Origin: Manihot esculenta
Taxonomy: Eukaryota > Streptophyta > Magnoliopsida > Malpighiales > Euphorbiaceae
Direction: 5' to 3'
DNA length: 64,000 nt
Assembly (NCBI RefSeq): GCF_001659605.2
Contig: NC_035161.2
Coordinates: 8,789,738-8,853,737, forward strand
Part shown: in pieces, positions 43,408-56,372 of the stretch
Layout: each line of letters begins with the position of its first letter
Position numbering within the stretch: position 1 is the first letter of the stretch
Notes under the pieces: generated by a model
The model's input: only the letters and a program-made list of their open reading frames with translations
The model's database searches: none
What the model was told of the DNA's origin: nothing
Made by a program: the position numbers and the translations under genes

Positions 43408-45169
43408 TGTAATACCCGGCTAGATTCCGGCATCAGAATGCCTACCTTCCGGCATCAGAATGCCTACCTTCCGGCGGAATCTCCGTTGGAATCTGGAATT
43501 CTGAAGATGCCAGAGACTTTTAGAGGGGTAAATATATGTGAGGATTTGGGTGGTTTTGTTGGTTTTGGCTTATGTGGGTCATAAGCCATTTAAGTATGCT
43601 TTTTTATGTTCTTTGTTGGAGTTTAAGCTTGTTTAAACTTCTTTGTGCATGGTTAAGTTGGGTGCTTGTTTGGGGTGTTTGGAAGGTTTGGGAGGCTTGT
43701 ATGCATAAGAGGCTGAGTTCTGGATGAACTCAGGTTCGGCCGCCGAAGGTGGTTTCGGCCGCCGAACCTGCCTATGGATGCATGGATTGGCCACCTAACC
43801 TTTCCCCCGAAAGTTGAGTTTTGGCTTGAAAGCAGACTTTCGGCCGCCGAAGGAAGGTTCGGCCGCCGAAAGTGCCTGACTTTCATCTTTGGAGAGGGAC
43901 TTTCGGCCGCCGAAGGTGCCGCCGAAAGTGCCCTGTCCAGCCTTTTTATGGTTGTTTTCTATGCATGTTTAAGTGATGTTTTAGAGGGTTTTTGGGTAGT
44001 TGTTTGTGAGTTGTTAAAGTGTGTTTGGCACCTCATTCGAGTCCACCTGTGTAGGATCGAACCCGAGGGACCGAGGAGGCCATCAGTGTTAGCAGTTGCA
44101 GAGTCAGTTCAGCGTCTGCCAGAGGTGAGTAGAACTAAACTTAATCTTTTACTTTAAGAAAGCAAATGCCTAAAGCATGTTCATGCATCATGTTTATATG
44201 TACTAGGTTGATTGCACTAGTTACACGAATATGACGTATTGCATTATTTACTGTTGATGTGGATGGACCAAGGCGACCCCAATAGCCCTAGCTATGTTAT
44301 GTTAATGAAGTCCTGAGGAGCCCCTTGAGGGCCGGGCATAATGAAGTCCTGAGGAGCCCGAAGGGCCGGGCACCATGTTATGTTACAGACAGAGGGAGTT
44401 TTGGTGGTCATGTCCAATCCGTTATGTGAAATGTTTGTGCTGTGACGCATTTCATGAAAGCATGTAATTAATGAATTGTTTTCCTTATTTCTACTCACTG
44501 GGCTTTTTAGCTCACCCCTCTCCCCTAACCCCAGTTTTGCAGGTCAGAGGTAGTCCAGGAAGATGTCAAGGGTAAAAGTCTTACTATTGTAATAGATTAG
44601 TACTTTTAGTGTGGACATGTATTATAAATTGATATAATGATTTGTAAGAGATTGTAATGTAAGTAAAGTAGAGATTGGTTTATGTAGTAGTACTGTGCTT
44701 GACCCTAAGACTTGGTTAGTCCCTGTTTAATACATGATGTATGTTATGTTTAGTGTTGAGTTGAGTTTGAACCAAACTGGTGGCATGTATTGTTTACCAC
44801 TTTAGAGTTTGATGAGGACCCTAGTAGAGGTCTTATGTTTGTGGTTTGATGCATGCACAGGTTAGGTTCTAGTTCTTTAGATGTGACTACGGCTTGATGT
44901 ATGTTATGTTGACCCAGCTAGAGTTTTGATGAGGGCTCTAGTAGGGGGTTCTTTATGTTTCCAGTTATGTCGCATACAGGTCAGGCTCGGTATATACATC
45001 AGATGTTTAAGTTTTTATGTTAAAGTTTTGATCATGTATGGGATTTGACCAGGTGATAGGATGTATGTTTGGCTTGCTACGGGTCCCGGCGGCCTTAAGC
45101 CGATCTGGATCCTAGCGCCGGTAGCGGTTTGGGCCATTACAGAGGGGTATCGATTTCCGGGTCGTTACA
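43408..45169 (+). mobile_element. Solo LTR 'E', promoter-less
   Basis: 1762 bp from TGTAATACCCGGC to GGTCGTTACA. Left duplication TTATT at 43403-43407; the right copy is 45170-45173 plus the next host base, now displaced to 47362 by insertion of F. It lacks the TATA box, the start-site inverted repeat, cluster 1 and the AGGTAAG donor, about 450 bp less than its relatives, and has a small direct repeat of CCGGCATCAGAATGCCTACC near its start. Confidence 0.88.
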
Positions 45170-45173
45170 TTAT

Positions 45174-47356
45174 TGTAATACCCGGCTAGACTCCGGTATC
45201 GGAATCCCTACCGCTCGGTGGGATCTCGGATGTCGGAAACCTCTAGAAGGGTAAAGTCATGTTTTCATAAAATGTTTTAATGTATTTTATGGTTTTACTC
45301 GAGTAAGAAATGAGTTTTTGCATGAAAATAATTTTGGAGGAAGACCCAGGTTCGGCCGCCAAACGTGCATGCGCTTCGGGTGTGCCTTAGGCCCCCAAAA
45401 CCATGAGTGAGGGAAGTCCAGGTTCGGCCGCCGAACCTTATGTTCGGCCGCCGAACATGGCATGCATGCGGAGGCACGTTCGGCTCCCGAATGTGGCCTG
45501 GCCAGCCACCTATAAAGGGGTCCCTTAGCCGAAATGGGTGAGCGTTCCTCCCCATTTTCGGCCAAGGTGAGCTCTCCACCGTCCCTCACCGATCTTGAGT
45601 TTCTTCCTTCAAATCTTTCACGATTTTCACAAGTTTTCACTTTGTTTTGAAGATTTTGAGCATTTGAGCAAGTTTTGAAGCTTGGAAGACACAGGAGCTC
45701 TTTTCCTTTGGTTTCCAAGTTTAGGTCGTTTTCCTCTCGATCTCCAAGAGGTAAGGGCCGATCTTGAGCTCACTGTATGTTTTAAACAAGTTTTAAGTTG
45801 ATCTATGGGGTAGAAATGCATGTTTAGGTTTTGGTTGGTTTTATGGGTTATGTTAAGTTTTTTGAGCAATGTATGATTTTTGTGGTTGCTTGATGTGTTG
45901 TAGTTGGGGTTTAAGATAGTTTGAAGCCCCTAGGAGCTTGTTGCTTGAGTATGCATGTTGTAGATCAGGTTTATGCATGTTTGAAAAGTTTGGGAGGCGT
46001 ATGTGCATGTTGGAGTTGAGTTTCTGCCACTTTGGAGAAACTCAGGTTCGGCCGCCGAATGGACTTTCGGCCGCCGAACCCGCTTGTGGAGGCAGCCTTC
46101 GGCTGCTGAAGCCTGCCCCCGAAAGAGGACTTTCGTCTTTGGAGGGCAGTTTCGGTCGCCGAAACTGCCGCCGAACATGCATGAGTTTCGTCTCTGTCTG
46201 GGAGTTTCGGCCGCCGAACCTGCCTGACTTTCGGCTCTGGAGGGACTTTCGGCCGCCGAACCTGCCGCCGAAAGTGCCCTGTTCAGCCATTTCTTGCATG
46301 TTTTCTATGATTGTTTTGAGGTGTTTTAGGGGTTTTTGGGGGATGTTTTAGGGTTATGTTTATGTATGTTTGGTCCCTCATCTAAGTCCACCTGTGTAGG
46401 TTCGGACCCGAGGAACCGAGGAGGTCAGCAGTGCTAGCTGCTTCAGAGTCCTTAGAGCATCAGCCAGAGGTGAGTGGAACAGAACTATGTTTTAAATTTA
46501 ATAAAATGTTTAGCATGATCCATGCATCATAAATGCCATGTTTATGTAGGTTGTATTATATTAGTAATCACGAATATGATGCATTGCATTTTTACTATTG
46601 ATGTGGATGGATGTTGGATGACCCACTAGCTCTCAGTATGTAACCTATGAAGTCCAGGGCTGCCCATGCCACGCGTCCTAGCACCATGTTATGAAGTCCT
46701 GGGCTGCCCATGCCACGCGTCCGGGCAAATGTATGATTGTTTATGGAAATGAGAGTTATTGGTGACAAGTCCGTCCTTGATGTGAAATGTCTATGCTATG
46801 ATGCATTCCATGAAAGCATGAATAATTAAAATATTTTATGGTTCTACTCACTGGGCTTTTTAGCTCACCTCGTTCCCTTAACCCCCAGGTTTGCAGGTAC
46901 AGGATAGAGTAGGAGGTCGGATAGAGTAAAGTTTTGGTTATGTAATAGCTAGTAGTGGACATGATGGATGTTGTAATTTAATGTTGAGTTATGTAATGTA
47001 ATAACGGTATTGAGGTTTAGAAGTGTGCTTGACCCTAGCTGTGTAATCCCTTTATGAATGCATGATCTTTTATTGATGTTTATGTTTTACCAAACTTAAT
47101 GCATGATCATGGTACCCCATTGGAGCATTGATGAGGACTCCATGGTGGGGTTAATGTTAATGTCTACGTTAATGCATGCACAGGTTGAGTTTGGTTCATG
47201 AATGAAAAGAAAAGTTTTAATTTTTATGTATGTTGTTGATCATGTATGGGATTAAACAGATTCACAGGATGTATGTTAGGCTTGCTACGGATCCCGGCGG
47301 CCTTAAGCCGATCTGGATCCTAGCGCCGGTAGCGGTCCAATTTTCGGGCTGTTACA
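45174..47356 (+). mobile_element. Solo LTR 'F' at the E/C boundary
   Basis: 2183 bp from TGTAATACCCGGC to GGGCTGTTACA. Target duplication ATTAT: left copy 45169-45173, made of the last base of E plus four bases of E's own target duplication; right copy 47357-47361. So F came after E. TATAAAGG at 45511-45518, inverted repeat arms 45524-45538 and 45551-45566, donor GT at 45751. Confidence 0.93.
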
Positions 47357-47464
47357 ATTATTGACATGTTTGATTTGTTCTACTCACTGGGCTAGTATAG
47401 CTCATCCCTCTCCTTTAACCCCAGTCTTGCAGGATCAAAATCAGAGGGAAGTCAGTAGGGTACA

Positions 47465-49561
47465 TGTAACAGCCCGGAAACCGAACTGCCACCGGCACTA
47501 GGATCCAGATCGACTTAAGGTCGCCGGGACCCGTAGTAAGCCTGCTATCCTGTCTGTATACCTGTGAAATCCCATACATGATCATACATTGGCTGTAAAA
47601 ACATAAAACTTTTCTTCATTCCAAGGCTTAACCTGTGCATGCACTCTTTCTGTTCTCTACCAATCCCTACTAGAGCTCCTCATGGCTCTAAGCGGATCAA
47701 TCTCATAATGTTAAGCCTGGTTTTGCTCATAAACATACAACAATAAAGAAACATACATAAACTGATCATGTGACTCCACAAAGGGATTACAATTCTTATA
47801 GTCAAGCACCATTCTATACACTATACATAAACCTTATCTCTTTACATTTACATGTCCACACTAGCTATTACAAGACTCTGTACTCTTCCTGTACCCTGCT
47901 GAGTTCTCTCTGATCTCTGAACCTGCACAACTGGAGTTAGGGGAGAGGGATGAGCTACGATAGCCTAGTGAGTAGAATAGGCAAATACAGGTGATAAAAC
48001 ATGTGCTCATGGAATGCAACACATAATCACATAACCTCGGCCAGACGGATCAAAACTCCCTCTATCTCATCTGGGGTACCTAAGTACCATGTGCCTGGTC
48101 CCCGTAGGGCTGTTCCAGGTCTTTATGCCTGGTCCTCGTAAGGCTGTTCCAGGTCTTTCCTCTGAGGGCTAATGAATCCTCACGAAGTCCGTGCCGTCTC
48201 ACATAAGCAATGTACAAGGAGCAGTGCCAAGTACAAGGATAAATGCAATGCATCATCTTTGTGTACACTAATGCACTCACCCTAGAGCATATTCATGATG
48301 CATGAAGCATGATAAAATATTCAGTTGTCAGATTAAAACATTAAGTTAAGTTCCACTCACCTGGTTATCTCTGAACTGACTCTGCAGGTTCAGACACTGG
48401 ACTCACTGCTGACTTCCCTGATTCCTCTGGTCCGTACCTACACAGGTGGACTCAAATGAGGGACTAAACTCACTCAAGAACATCTCTACGAAACTCCCCA
48501 AAACCCCTCTAAACAATCCTCAAACCATCACATAAAACATGCAAAGGAAAGCTGGACAGGGCACTTTCGGCGGCAGGTTCGGCGGCCGAAACCCCACTCC
48601 AGAGACGAAACTCACACACTTTCGGCGGCCGAACTCCCTCTTTCGGAGGCCGAAAGTCCCTTTCTAAACCGAAAGCCTAGCTTTCGGGGGCAACCTTTGG
48701 CAGCCAAACTGCCTCCACAAGGGGTTCGGCGGCCGAACCTTCCTTCGGCGGCCGAACCTGGTTTTGCCCGAAGGGCAGAACCCTGCTCTGTTTCATGCAA
48801 ACTTTGCCCAAAAACCTACAAACATGCATCTCAACTACTCCCAACTAGCATATACACATATATATGCACAAAGGGGTCTAAAACTACCCTAAAACCCCAA
48901 ACAACCATAGCACATAACACTTAATCATGCTGGAACACCACAAATCACCAAAAACCTCACCTAAACCTAAACATGCAAACTACCCATACAAACTTCATAA
49001 AACCTTTCAAAATCAACAAAGAAGCTCAGGATCTTCACTTACCTCTTACACAACTTGAGGATGAAGGATCCTAACGTGGAGATATGAAGAAAAACTCTTC
49101 CAAAGCTCCAAGCTTCAAAACTTGGTTCTTTTGCTCAAAACCTTCATAAGTCACCAAAACTCTTAAAACTCTTGAAAGATTTGATGAAAATTATGGAAAA
49201 CATGAAAGTCAACGTAGGAGAGGCTGAAACTCACCTCTGGTTGCAAGTGGAGGAGAACTAACCTCCTTCCACCGACCCTTGGCCCTTTTATAGGTGGCTG
49301 GCCAAACCACCTTCGGCAGCCGAACGTGAAGCCGCAACCATGCAATGTTCGGCGGCCGAAATTGACCTTCGGCGGCCGAACCTCTGCATTTCTCCCTTGT
49401 TGCTTTTCTTTCAAAACTCAAGTCTTTGGAACATGAAAACAAGTGAAAATACCTTGAAAATACCTTGAAAAACATATGCATTACCCTTCTCGAGGGTTCC
49501 GACACCCGAGATTCCACCGGACTATAGGAATTCCGATGTCGGACTCGAGCCGGGTATTACA
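47465..49561 (-). repeat. 3' LTR of element G
   Basis: Plus text begins TGTAACAGCCCGG and ends CCGGGTATTACA. Differences from the partner include positions near 47584, 47703, 47973, 48014, 48052, 48289, 49191, 49240 and 49303 (partner offset 7330). Confidence 0.93.
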
Positions 49562-49577
49562 TTCTCCCCCCTTTAAG
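49562..49577 (-). other. Polypurine tract of element G
   Basis: AAAGGGGGGAGAA on the minus strand directly before the 3' LTR. Confidence 0.85.
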
Positions 49578-49639
49578 AACATTCGTCCCCGAATGTCCCT
49601 AACACAACATAAACACATAGAAAAGGGGAAAAACTAACC

Positions 49640-49762
49640 TTAAAACAGATATGGGTATTGCTGGAGCATGGACTCCCGAGTCTCCCAAGTGCACTCTTCT
49701 AGGTTGTGGTGGTTCCACAAAACTTTCACCATTGGTATCTCCTTGTTTCTCAGCTTTCTGAT
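49640..49762 (-). CDS. Chromodomain-like tail after an amber stop
   Basis: Reading on in the same frame past the TAG at 49763-49765 gives 40 codons and a TAA (49640-49642). Residues include KLRNKEIPMVKVLWNHH and EECTWETRESMLQQYP, the typical shortened chromodomain found at the end of Tekay-type integrases. The frame has no other stop. As it stands it would be translated only by stop readthrough. Confidence 0.75.
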   Translation of the reverse strand: MRKLRNKEIPMVKVLWNHHNLEECTWETRESMLQQYPYLF

Positions 49763-52700
49763 CTAGGTGTCAAGGATCCGCACTGGCTGCTCTATATAGG
49801 TGAGATCACTTAAGATTTCCACCTCAGGTTCACTAAGAACCTTCTCTGGATCTGACACAAACCTTCGCAACATAGAAACATGGAATACCGGGTGAATTCG
49901 TTCCATAGAAGCCGGTAAATCTAGCTTATACGATACAGGCCCGATCTTCTGCAAGATCTCAAAGGGACCAATGTACCGTGGGGCCAGTTTACCCTTCTTT
50001 CCAAACCGAACCACTCCCTTCATCGGAGACACCTTAAGCAATACCATATCCCCCTCCTGGAACTCTATCTGCTTCCTACGGATGTCTGCATAACTTTTCT
50101 GTCTGCTTACAGCTGTTCTGATCCTCTCTCTAATGATAGGCACTAACTTGCTGGTTATCTCAACTAACTCTGGCCCTGCAAGAGTTTTCTCTCCTACCTC
50201 TTCCCAGCAAACAGGTGTTCGGCACTTCCTCCCATACAAAGCTTCATAAGGAGCCATCCCTATGCTAGCATGATGGCTGTTGTTGTAGGCAAACTCCACC
50301 AGAGGTAGATGCTGCCTCCAAGAACCGCCAAAGTCTAACACACACATTCTCAGCATATCTTCAATGGTCTGGATGGTTCTCTCAGACTGACCGTCTGTCT
50401 GTGGATGGAAAGCAGTGCTGAAATCCAACCTTGTGCCCATTTCCGTTTGCAGACTCCGCCAAAACCTGGAGGTGAACTGAGGTCCTCGATCTGATACTAT
50501 CGACACTGGAACTCCATGCAACCTTACTATCTCGTCTACATACACCTGCGCCAACTTGTCCACAGAGTAGTTACTTCTGACTGGAATGAAGTGAGCAGAT
50601 TTAGTGAGTCTATCCACAATCACCCAGATGGAGTCTAGTCTGTTAGACGTCGCCGGTAAGCCCACTACAAAATCCATCGCTATGTTCTCCCATTTCCATT
50701 CTGGAATCGGCAGTGGGTTAAGCATTCCAGCCGGCTTCTGGTGCTCTAACTTCACCCTTTGACATGTCTCGCAGGCTGACACGAATTGTGCCACTTCTCT
50801 CTTCATTGCTGGCCACCAATACACCCTTCTCAGATCTTGATACATCTTGGTGGCTCCCGGGTGAATACTATACCGCGTATTATGAGCTTCCCTCATAATG
50901 TCTGCCTTCAAACTGCTATCATCTGGTACACATAACCTCTTACCGTGCCGAAGAATCCCCTCACTATCAAATCTGAACTCTGTACTGTTGCCCGACTGAA
51001 CAGTCCTGGCAATCTTCACTAACTCGGGGTCTTCGTGCTGTTTCAGAGCCACTTGCTCTAGAAACACTGGTGTCACTCTCATCTGTGCGAGCAAAACACC
51101 TGTACCAGATAACTGCAACTGTAACCCGTCTTCCACGAGCTTGTAGAAATCCTTCACCACCGGTCTTCTCTCTACTGCAATGTGGGATAAACTGCCAAGT
51201 GACTTTCGGCTTAAGGCATCAGCTACAACATTAGCCTTGCCCGGATGATACTGGATCTTACAATCGTAATCACTGAGCAATTCTACCCACCGTCTCTGCC
51301 TCAAGTTTAATTCTCTCTGACTTAAGATGTGCTGCAGGCTCTTATGATCCGTATAGATCTCACATTTTACCCCATAGAGGTAATGCCTCCACATCTTAAG
51401 TGCAAAGATAACAGCTGCCATCTCAAGATCGTGTGTCGGGTAATTCAGCTCGTGCTTCTTCAGCTGTCTAGAAGCATAAGCTATCACTTTGTCCTTCTGC
51501 ATCAACACACAACCTAATCCCACTCGGGATGCATCACAGAACACTGTGAACTCTTCATCACTAATCGGCAGAGCTAACACCGGTGCTGAAGTTAATCGTC
51601 TCTTCAACTCTGCAAAACTCTCCTCACAATCCTCTGACCATACAAACTTCTGATTCTTTCTGGTCAGTCTGGTCATAGGAGCAGCTATCTTCGAGAAGTC
51701 CTGAACAAACCTCCGATAGTAGCCTGCCAAACCCAGAAAACTCTTGATCTCAGTCACTGTAGTGGGTGTAGGCCAGTTGGCTACTGCCTCTACCTTTTTG
51801 GGATCTACTGCTATACCGTCCTCTGATACAACATGGCCCAAAAAGGAAATGCTCCTTAGCCAGAACTCGCACTTGGAGAACTTGGCATACAAGCCATGCT
51901 CTCTCAAGGTTTGCAGCACTATCCGAAGATGCTGGGCATGGTCCTCTGCATTCCTGGAGTACACCAAGATATCATCAATAAAGACGATCACAAAACGATC
52001 CAAGTACTCCCTGAAAACCCTGTTCATGAGATCCATGAATGCTGCAGGGGCGTTAGTCAACCCGAACGGCATCACAAGGAACTCATAATGCCCATATCTG
52101 GTTCGGAAAGCAGTCTTGGATACATCTCCTTCCCTGATCTTCAACTGATGGTATCCGGATCTCAGATCTATTTTAGAAAAACAACCTGCTCCTGCCAGCT
52201 GGTCGAATAGATCATCGATCCTGGGTAAAGGATACTTGTTTTTGATAGTGACTTTGTTCAACTGTCTGTAGTCGACACAAAGTCTAAGAGGTCCATCCTT
52301 CTTTCTGACAAATAATACTGGAGCACCCCAGGGTGAGGTACTCGGGCGGATGAAACCCTTAGCTACCAAATCCTGTAACTGCTCTTTTAACTCTTTCAAC
52401 TCTGCTGGTGCCATCCTGTAGGGAGGAATAGAGATCGGTCTGGCATTGGGCATCAATTCAATCTCGAACTCTATTTCCCTATCCGGTGGTAGTCCTGGAA
52501 GCTCTTCAGGAAACAAATCTGGGAAGTCTCTAACAACTGGTACTGAGGATGGTTCCCTAACCTGACTGTCTAGCTCTCTCACATAAGCTAGGAACCCCTG
52601 ACACCCTTTCCTTAACATTCTACGAGCCTGGAGGGCTGATATCAAACCCCTAGGTGTCCCTCTCCTGTCTCCTCTGAAGACACACTCTGACCCATCCTGG

Positions 52701-54586
52701 TCTCTGACACTGACTACCTTGTCTCTACAGTTCAGGGTAGCATCATACGTAGATAACCAGTCCATCCCTAGAATGACATCAAAATCTGTCAACTCTAGAA
52801 CCACCAGGTCAGCTGGAAGGTATCTACTTTCTATGCACACTGGACTGAACCGACAGACTGACTCTGCCAAAGATGGATCACATTTGGGTCCACTGACCCA
52901 TAGAGGACACTCTAACTCAGACACCATCAGACCCAACCTCTCTGCAGCTCTATAAGAAATGAAAGAGTGAGAAGCACCGGGGTCCATTAAAGCATACACC
53001 TCTGAACACCCAATGATGAGATTACCTGACACCACCGTGTTCGACGTGTCTGCCTCCTGCTGAGTCAGGGTGAAAATCCGTGCTGGGGCTGACGGACCTG
53101 CACCTCGGGAACCCATTCCTGATGAAGAGGCTGCCCCTCTTCCTCTTCCTCTGCCACTGCTTGGTGGTATGGCTGAAGCTACTGGCTGTACTACACTGCC
53201 CGTACTCATCTGCTGGGATGGTGCAACCAAAGTCGCCTGAGGACATTCCCGTGCATAATGTCCCTCCTGCCCACATCTATAGCAGGCTGTGGATCCCAAC
53301 TGACAAGCTCCTCTATGCTGTTTGCCACACCTCTTGCACACTGGAAAATCTGCGCCAGAACTGGAGCCACTACTCATTCCCAGACCCGACTTAAGCCTGT
53401 TCCAGAACTTGCCTCTCTTTCCTCTGAATTTCTCCCATCTCTTCTTACTTGCACTTACTGTACCCTGTGAGGAGGAACCTGGTTTAACACCAGAAAACTG
53501 TGCCTTGACTACACCTTGACTTATAGCACTGGCCTCCATCTTTCTAGCAGCATCCACAATAGAGTGGAAACTTTCCTTCTCCGCATGAAGAATCAAAGAG
53601 AAATACCTGGCATGAAGCCTTGTGGCATATCTCTTTGCCTTCTTCTGATCTGTATCATATGCCTGACCGACATATGGCAACAATTCCAGGAACTTATCTG
53701 TATAGTCATCAACACTCATCTCCTCCGTCTGTCGCAACTGTTCAAACTCCACAACTTTTAGTTCCCTGGAACTGTCAGGAAAAGCCCATCCAGCAAATTC
53801 GTTGGCGAACTCTTCCCATGTCATACTCTCAAGTCTCGGGTCCACATAGTTCTTGAACCATTCTCTAGCTTTCTTACACTTTAACGTGAACCCTGCCATC
53901 TCAATAGCTCTACCGTCATCAGCTCCCAACTCACTTGTTATCATTCTGACTGCACTGAGATACTCAAAGGGATCATCTCCTGTATTGAATTTCGGAGCAT
54001 CCAACTTTAAGTACTCGGTCATCTTCACCTTACTTCCCCCTGAAGAACTGGGTTGCTGTGCTTCCACAACAGGGGCTACTGGTTCAGGAGGTGGTGGTGG
54101 AGGAACTGGTTCCCTTACTTCAGGTTGTACTGGACTTGGATGAACAGGTGGGGGTGGATACATGTGATATGGTGGATAAAAGGAAGGATAGGGCATATAT
54201 GGCATGTAGGGTGGATATGGGGCAAAACTGGAGTAATCCGACGTGCCTCCCATCGGATACTCTGAGCCCTGTGGAAAGGGTGGATAGCCAAACCCAGAGG
54301 CCTGAACGCCTCCCTGGGACTCCCCCATACCTTCTTCTGACCTTCCTACACCCATGCTTACATCTCTACTCTGATCCTCTTCCCTCACACCTCTGTCTTC
54401 TACTGACCTTCCCCCTCTGCTTACTCCTCTCCTGCTCTCGTCAGAAGACCTTCTCGGGTCTCGTGACGTTCCTTCCCTGCTTGACCTGTGCGATCTTGCC
54501 CTTGGCAAGGCAGGTGGACGAGCAGCTGTACCCTCACTTACAGGTGGGACTCCAGTCAATCTCGCGGATCGACGAGTTCCTCGCAT
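49763..54586 (-). CDS. Gag-pol polyprotein of element G, 1607 aa
   Basis: ATG at 54586 ([12 protein letters not shown]) lies nine bases after the predicted splice acceptor; an in-frame GTG two codons upstream is not a likely start. Domains by approximate residue: basic N-terminus (1-60), Pro/Tyr-rich spacer (100-190), retrotransposon gag core (190-340), a CxxC..HxxxC-like cluster and CCHC knuckle [14 protein letters not shown] (about 435-450), aspartic protease with MDPGASHSF (about 535), reverse transcriptase with FIDDILVYS (about 860), RNase H with [10 protein letters not shown] and [10 protein letters not shown], integrase with the HHCC finger ([23 protein letters not shown]), DDE residues in [18 protein letters not shown] and QSERTIQ, and the C-terminal [12 protein letters not shown]. 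One continuous frame covers gag and pol, as in many plant chromoviruses. It appears enzymatically complete. Confidence 0.95.
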   Translation of the reverse strand: MRGTRRSARLTGVPPVSEGTAARPPALPRARSHRSSREGTSRDPRRSSDESRRGVSRGGRSVEDRGVREEDQSRDVSMGVGRSEEGMGESQGGVQASGFGYPPFPQGSEYPMGGTSDYSSFAPYPPYMPYMPYPSFYPPYHMYPPPPVHPSPVQPEVREPVPPPPPPEPVAPVVEAQQPSSSGGSKVKMTEYLKLDAPKFNTGDDPFEYLSAVRMITSELGADDGRAIEMAGFTLKCKKAREWFKNYVDPRLESMTWEEFANEFAGWAFPDSSRELKVVEFEQLRQTEEMSVDDYTDKFLELLPYVGQAYDTDQKKAKRYATRLHARYFSLILHAEKESFHSIVDAARKMEASAISQGVVKAQFSGVKPGSSSQGTVSASKKRWEKFRGKRGKFWNRLKSGLGMSSGSSSGADFPVCKRCGKQHRGACQLGSTACYRCGQEGHYARECPQATLVAPSQQMSTGSVVQPVASAIPPSSGRGRGRGAASSSGMGSRGAGPSAPARIFTLTQQEADTSNTVVSGNLIIGCSEVYALMDPGASHSFISYRAAERLGLMVSELECPLWVSGPKCDPSLAESVCRFSPVCIESRYLPADLVVLELTDFDVILGMDWLSTYDATLNCRDKVVSVRDQDGSECVFRGDRRGTPRGLISALQARRMLRKGCQGFLAYVRELDSQVREPSSVPVVRDFPDLFPEELPGLPPDREIEFEIELMPNARPISIPPYRMAPAELKELKEQLQDLVAKGFIRPSTSPWGAPVLFVRKKDGPLRLCVDYRQLNKVTIKNKYPLPRIDDLFDQLAGAGCFSKIDLRSGYHQLKIREGDVSKTAFRTRYGHYEFLVMPFGLTNAPAAFMDLMNRVFREYLDRFVIVFIDDILVYSRNAEDHAQHLRIVLQTLREHGLYAKFSKCEFWLRSISFLGHVVSEDGIAVDPKKVEAVANWPTPTTVTEIKSFLGLAGYYRRFVQDFSKIAAPMTRLTRKNQKFVWSEDCEESFAELKRRLTSAPVLALPISDEEFTVFCDASRVGLGCVLMQKDKVIAYASRQLKKHELNYPTHDLEMAAVIFALKMWRHYLYGVKCEIYTDHKSLQHILSQRELNLRQRRWVELLSDYDCKIQYHPGKANVVADALSRKSLGSLSHIAVERRPVVKDFYKLVEDGLQLQLSGTGVLLAQMRVTPVFLEQVALKQHEDPELVKIARTVQSGNSTEFRFDSEGILRHGKRLCVPDDSSLKADIMREAHNTRYSIHPGATKMYQDLRRVYWWPAMKREVAQFVSACETCQRVKLEHQKPAGMLNPLPIPEWKWENIAMDFVVGLPATSNRLDSIWVIVDRLTKSAHFIPVRSNYSVDKLAQVYVDEIVRLHGVPVSIVSDRGPQFTSRFWRSLQTEMGTRLDFSTAFHPQTDGQSERTIQTIEDMLRMCVLDFGGSWRQHLPLVEFAYNNSHHASIGMAPYEALYGRKCRTPVCWEEVGEKTLAGPELVEITSKLVPIIRERIRTAVSRQKSYADIRRKQIEFQEGDMVLLKVSPMKGVVRFGKKGKLAPRYIGPFEILQKIGPVSYKLDLPASMERIHPVFHVSMLRRFVSDPEKVLSEPEVEILSDLTYIEQPVRILDT

Positions 54587-54595
54587 CTTCACTCT

Positions 54596-56372
54596 CTGGG
54601 AAACAACAAATCACATAACACATCAGCAACACATAAAAAACATGCACATGCATAACTCAGGGCATTGCACATCAGCATAACATCCTATCCTCGTGGACAT
54701 GTTTTTCCTATAGTGCTTGACCTGCTAAACCTCTCTATGAGCCCAACTCTCTCTATAGGTCCGACCATATGAACCTAGGGCTCTGATACCAATCTGTAAC
54801 AGCCCGGAAACCGAACTGCCACCGGCACTAGGATCCAGATCGACTTAAGGTCGCCGGGACCCGTAGTAAGCCTGCTATCCTGTCTGTATACCTGTGAAAT
54901 CCCATACATGATCCTACATTGGCTGTAAAAACATAAAACTTTTCTTCATTCCAAGGCTTAACCTGTGCATGCACTCTTTCTGTTCTCTACCAATCCCTAC
55001 TAGAGCTCCTCATGGCTCTAGGCGGATCAATCTCATAATGTTAAGCCTGGTTTTGCTCATAAACATACAACAATAAAGAAACATACATAAACTGATCATG
55101 TGACTCCACAAAGGGATTACAATTCTTATAGTCAAGCACCATTCTATACACTATACATAAACCTTATCTCTTTACATTTACATGTCCACACTAGCTATTA
55201 CAAGACTCTGTACTCTTCCTGTACCCTGCTGAGTTCTCTCTGATCTCTGAACCTGCACAACTGGAGTTAGGGGAGAGGGATGAGCTACGATAGCCCAGTG
55301 AGTAGAATAGGCAAATACAGGTGATAAAACATGCGCTCATGGAATGCAACACATAATCACATAACCTCGGCCGGACGGATCAAAACTCCCTCTATCTCAT
55401 CTGGGGTACCTAAGTACCATGTGCCTGGTCCCCGTAGGGCTGTTCCAGGTCTTTATGCCTGGTCCTCGTAAGGCTGTTCCAGGTCTTTCCTCTGAGGGCT
55501 AATGAATCCTCACGAAGTCCGTGCCGTCTCACATAAGCAATGTACAAGGAGCAGTGCCAAGTACAAGGATAAATGCAATGCATCATCTTTGTGTACACTA
55601 ATGCACTCACTCTAGAGCATATTCATGATGCATGAAGCATGATAAAATATTCAGTTGTCAGATTAAAACATTAAGTTAAGTTCCACTCACCTGGTTATCT
55701 CTGAACTGACTCTGCAGGTTCAGACACTGGACTCACTGCTGACTTCCCTGATTCCTCTGGTCCGTACCTACACAGGTGGACTCAAATGAGGGACTAAACT
55801 CACTCAAGAACATCTCTACGAAACTCCCCAAAACCCCTCTAAACAATCCTCAAACCATCACATAAAACATGCAAAGGAAAGCTGGACAGGGCACTTTCGG
55901 CGGCAGGTTCGGCGGCCGAAACCCCACTCCAGAGACGAAACTCACACACTTTCGGCGGCCGAACTCCCTCTTTCGGAGGCCGAAAGTCCCTTTCTAAACC
56001 GAAAGCCTAGCTTTCGGGGGCAACCTTTGGCAGCCAAACTGCCTCCACAAGGGGTTCGGCGGCCGAACCTTCCTTCGGCGGCCGAACCTGGTTTTGCCCG
56101 AAGGGCAGAACCCTGCTCTGTTTCATGCAAACTTTGCCCAAAAACCTACAAACATGCATCTCAACTACTCCCAACTAGCATATACACATATATATGCACA
56201 AAGGGGTCTAAAACTACCCTAAAACCCCAAACAACCATAGCACATAACACTTAATCATGCTGGAACACCACAAATCACCAAAAACCTCACCTAAACCTAA
56301 ACATGCAAACTACCCATACAAACTTCATAAAACCTTTCAAAATCAACAAAGAAGCTCAGGATCTTCACTTAC
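54596..56372 (-). promoter_or_regulatory. Predicted leader intron of element G
   Basis: Donor AAGAG/GTAAGTG with G at 56372 in the 5' LTR; acceptor TTTCCCAG ending at 54596; predicted intron 1777 nt, containing palindrome cluster 2, the hairpin units, the LTR end and the primer site. Exon 2 starts nine bases before the gag ATG. Confidence 0.55.
54778..54791 (-). other. Primer binding site of element G
   Basis: TGGTATCAGAGCCC on the minus strand, three bases from the 5' LTR; matches initiator tRNA-Met. Confidence 0.93.

Noticed and set aside
53853..54618. Plus-strand frames opposite gag of element G (up to 186 codons) and opposite gag of C (57753-58031, minus).
   Set aside because: Antisense shadows of the proline- and glycine-rich gag reading frame.
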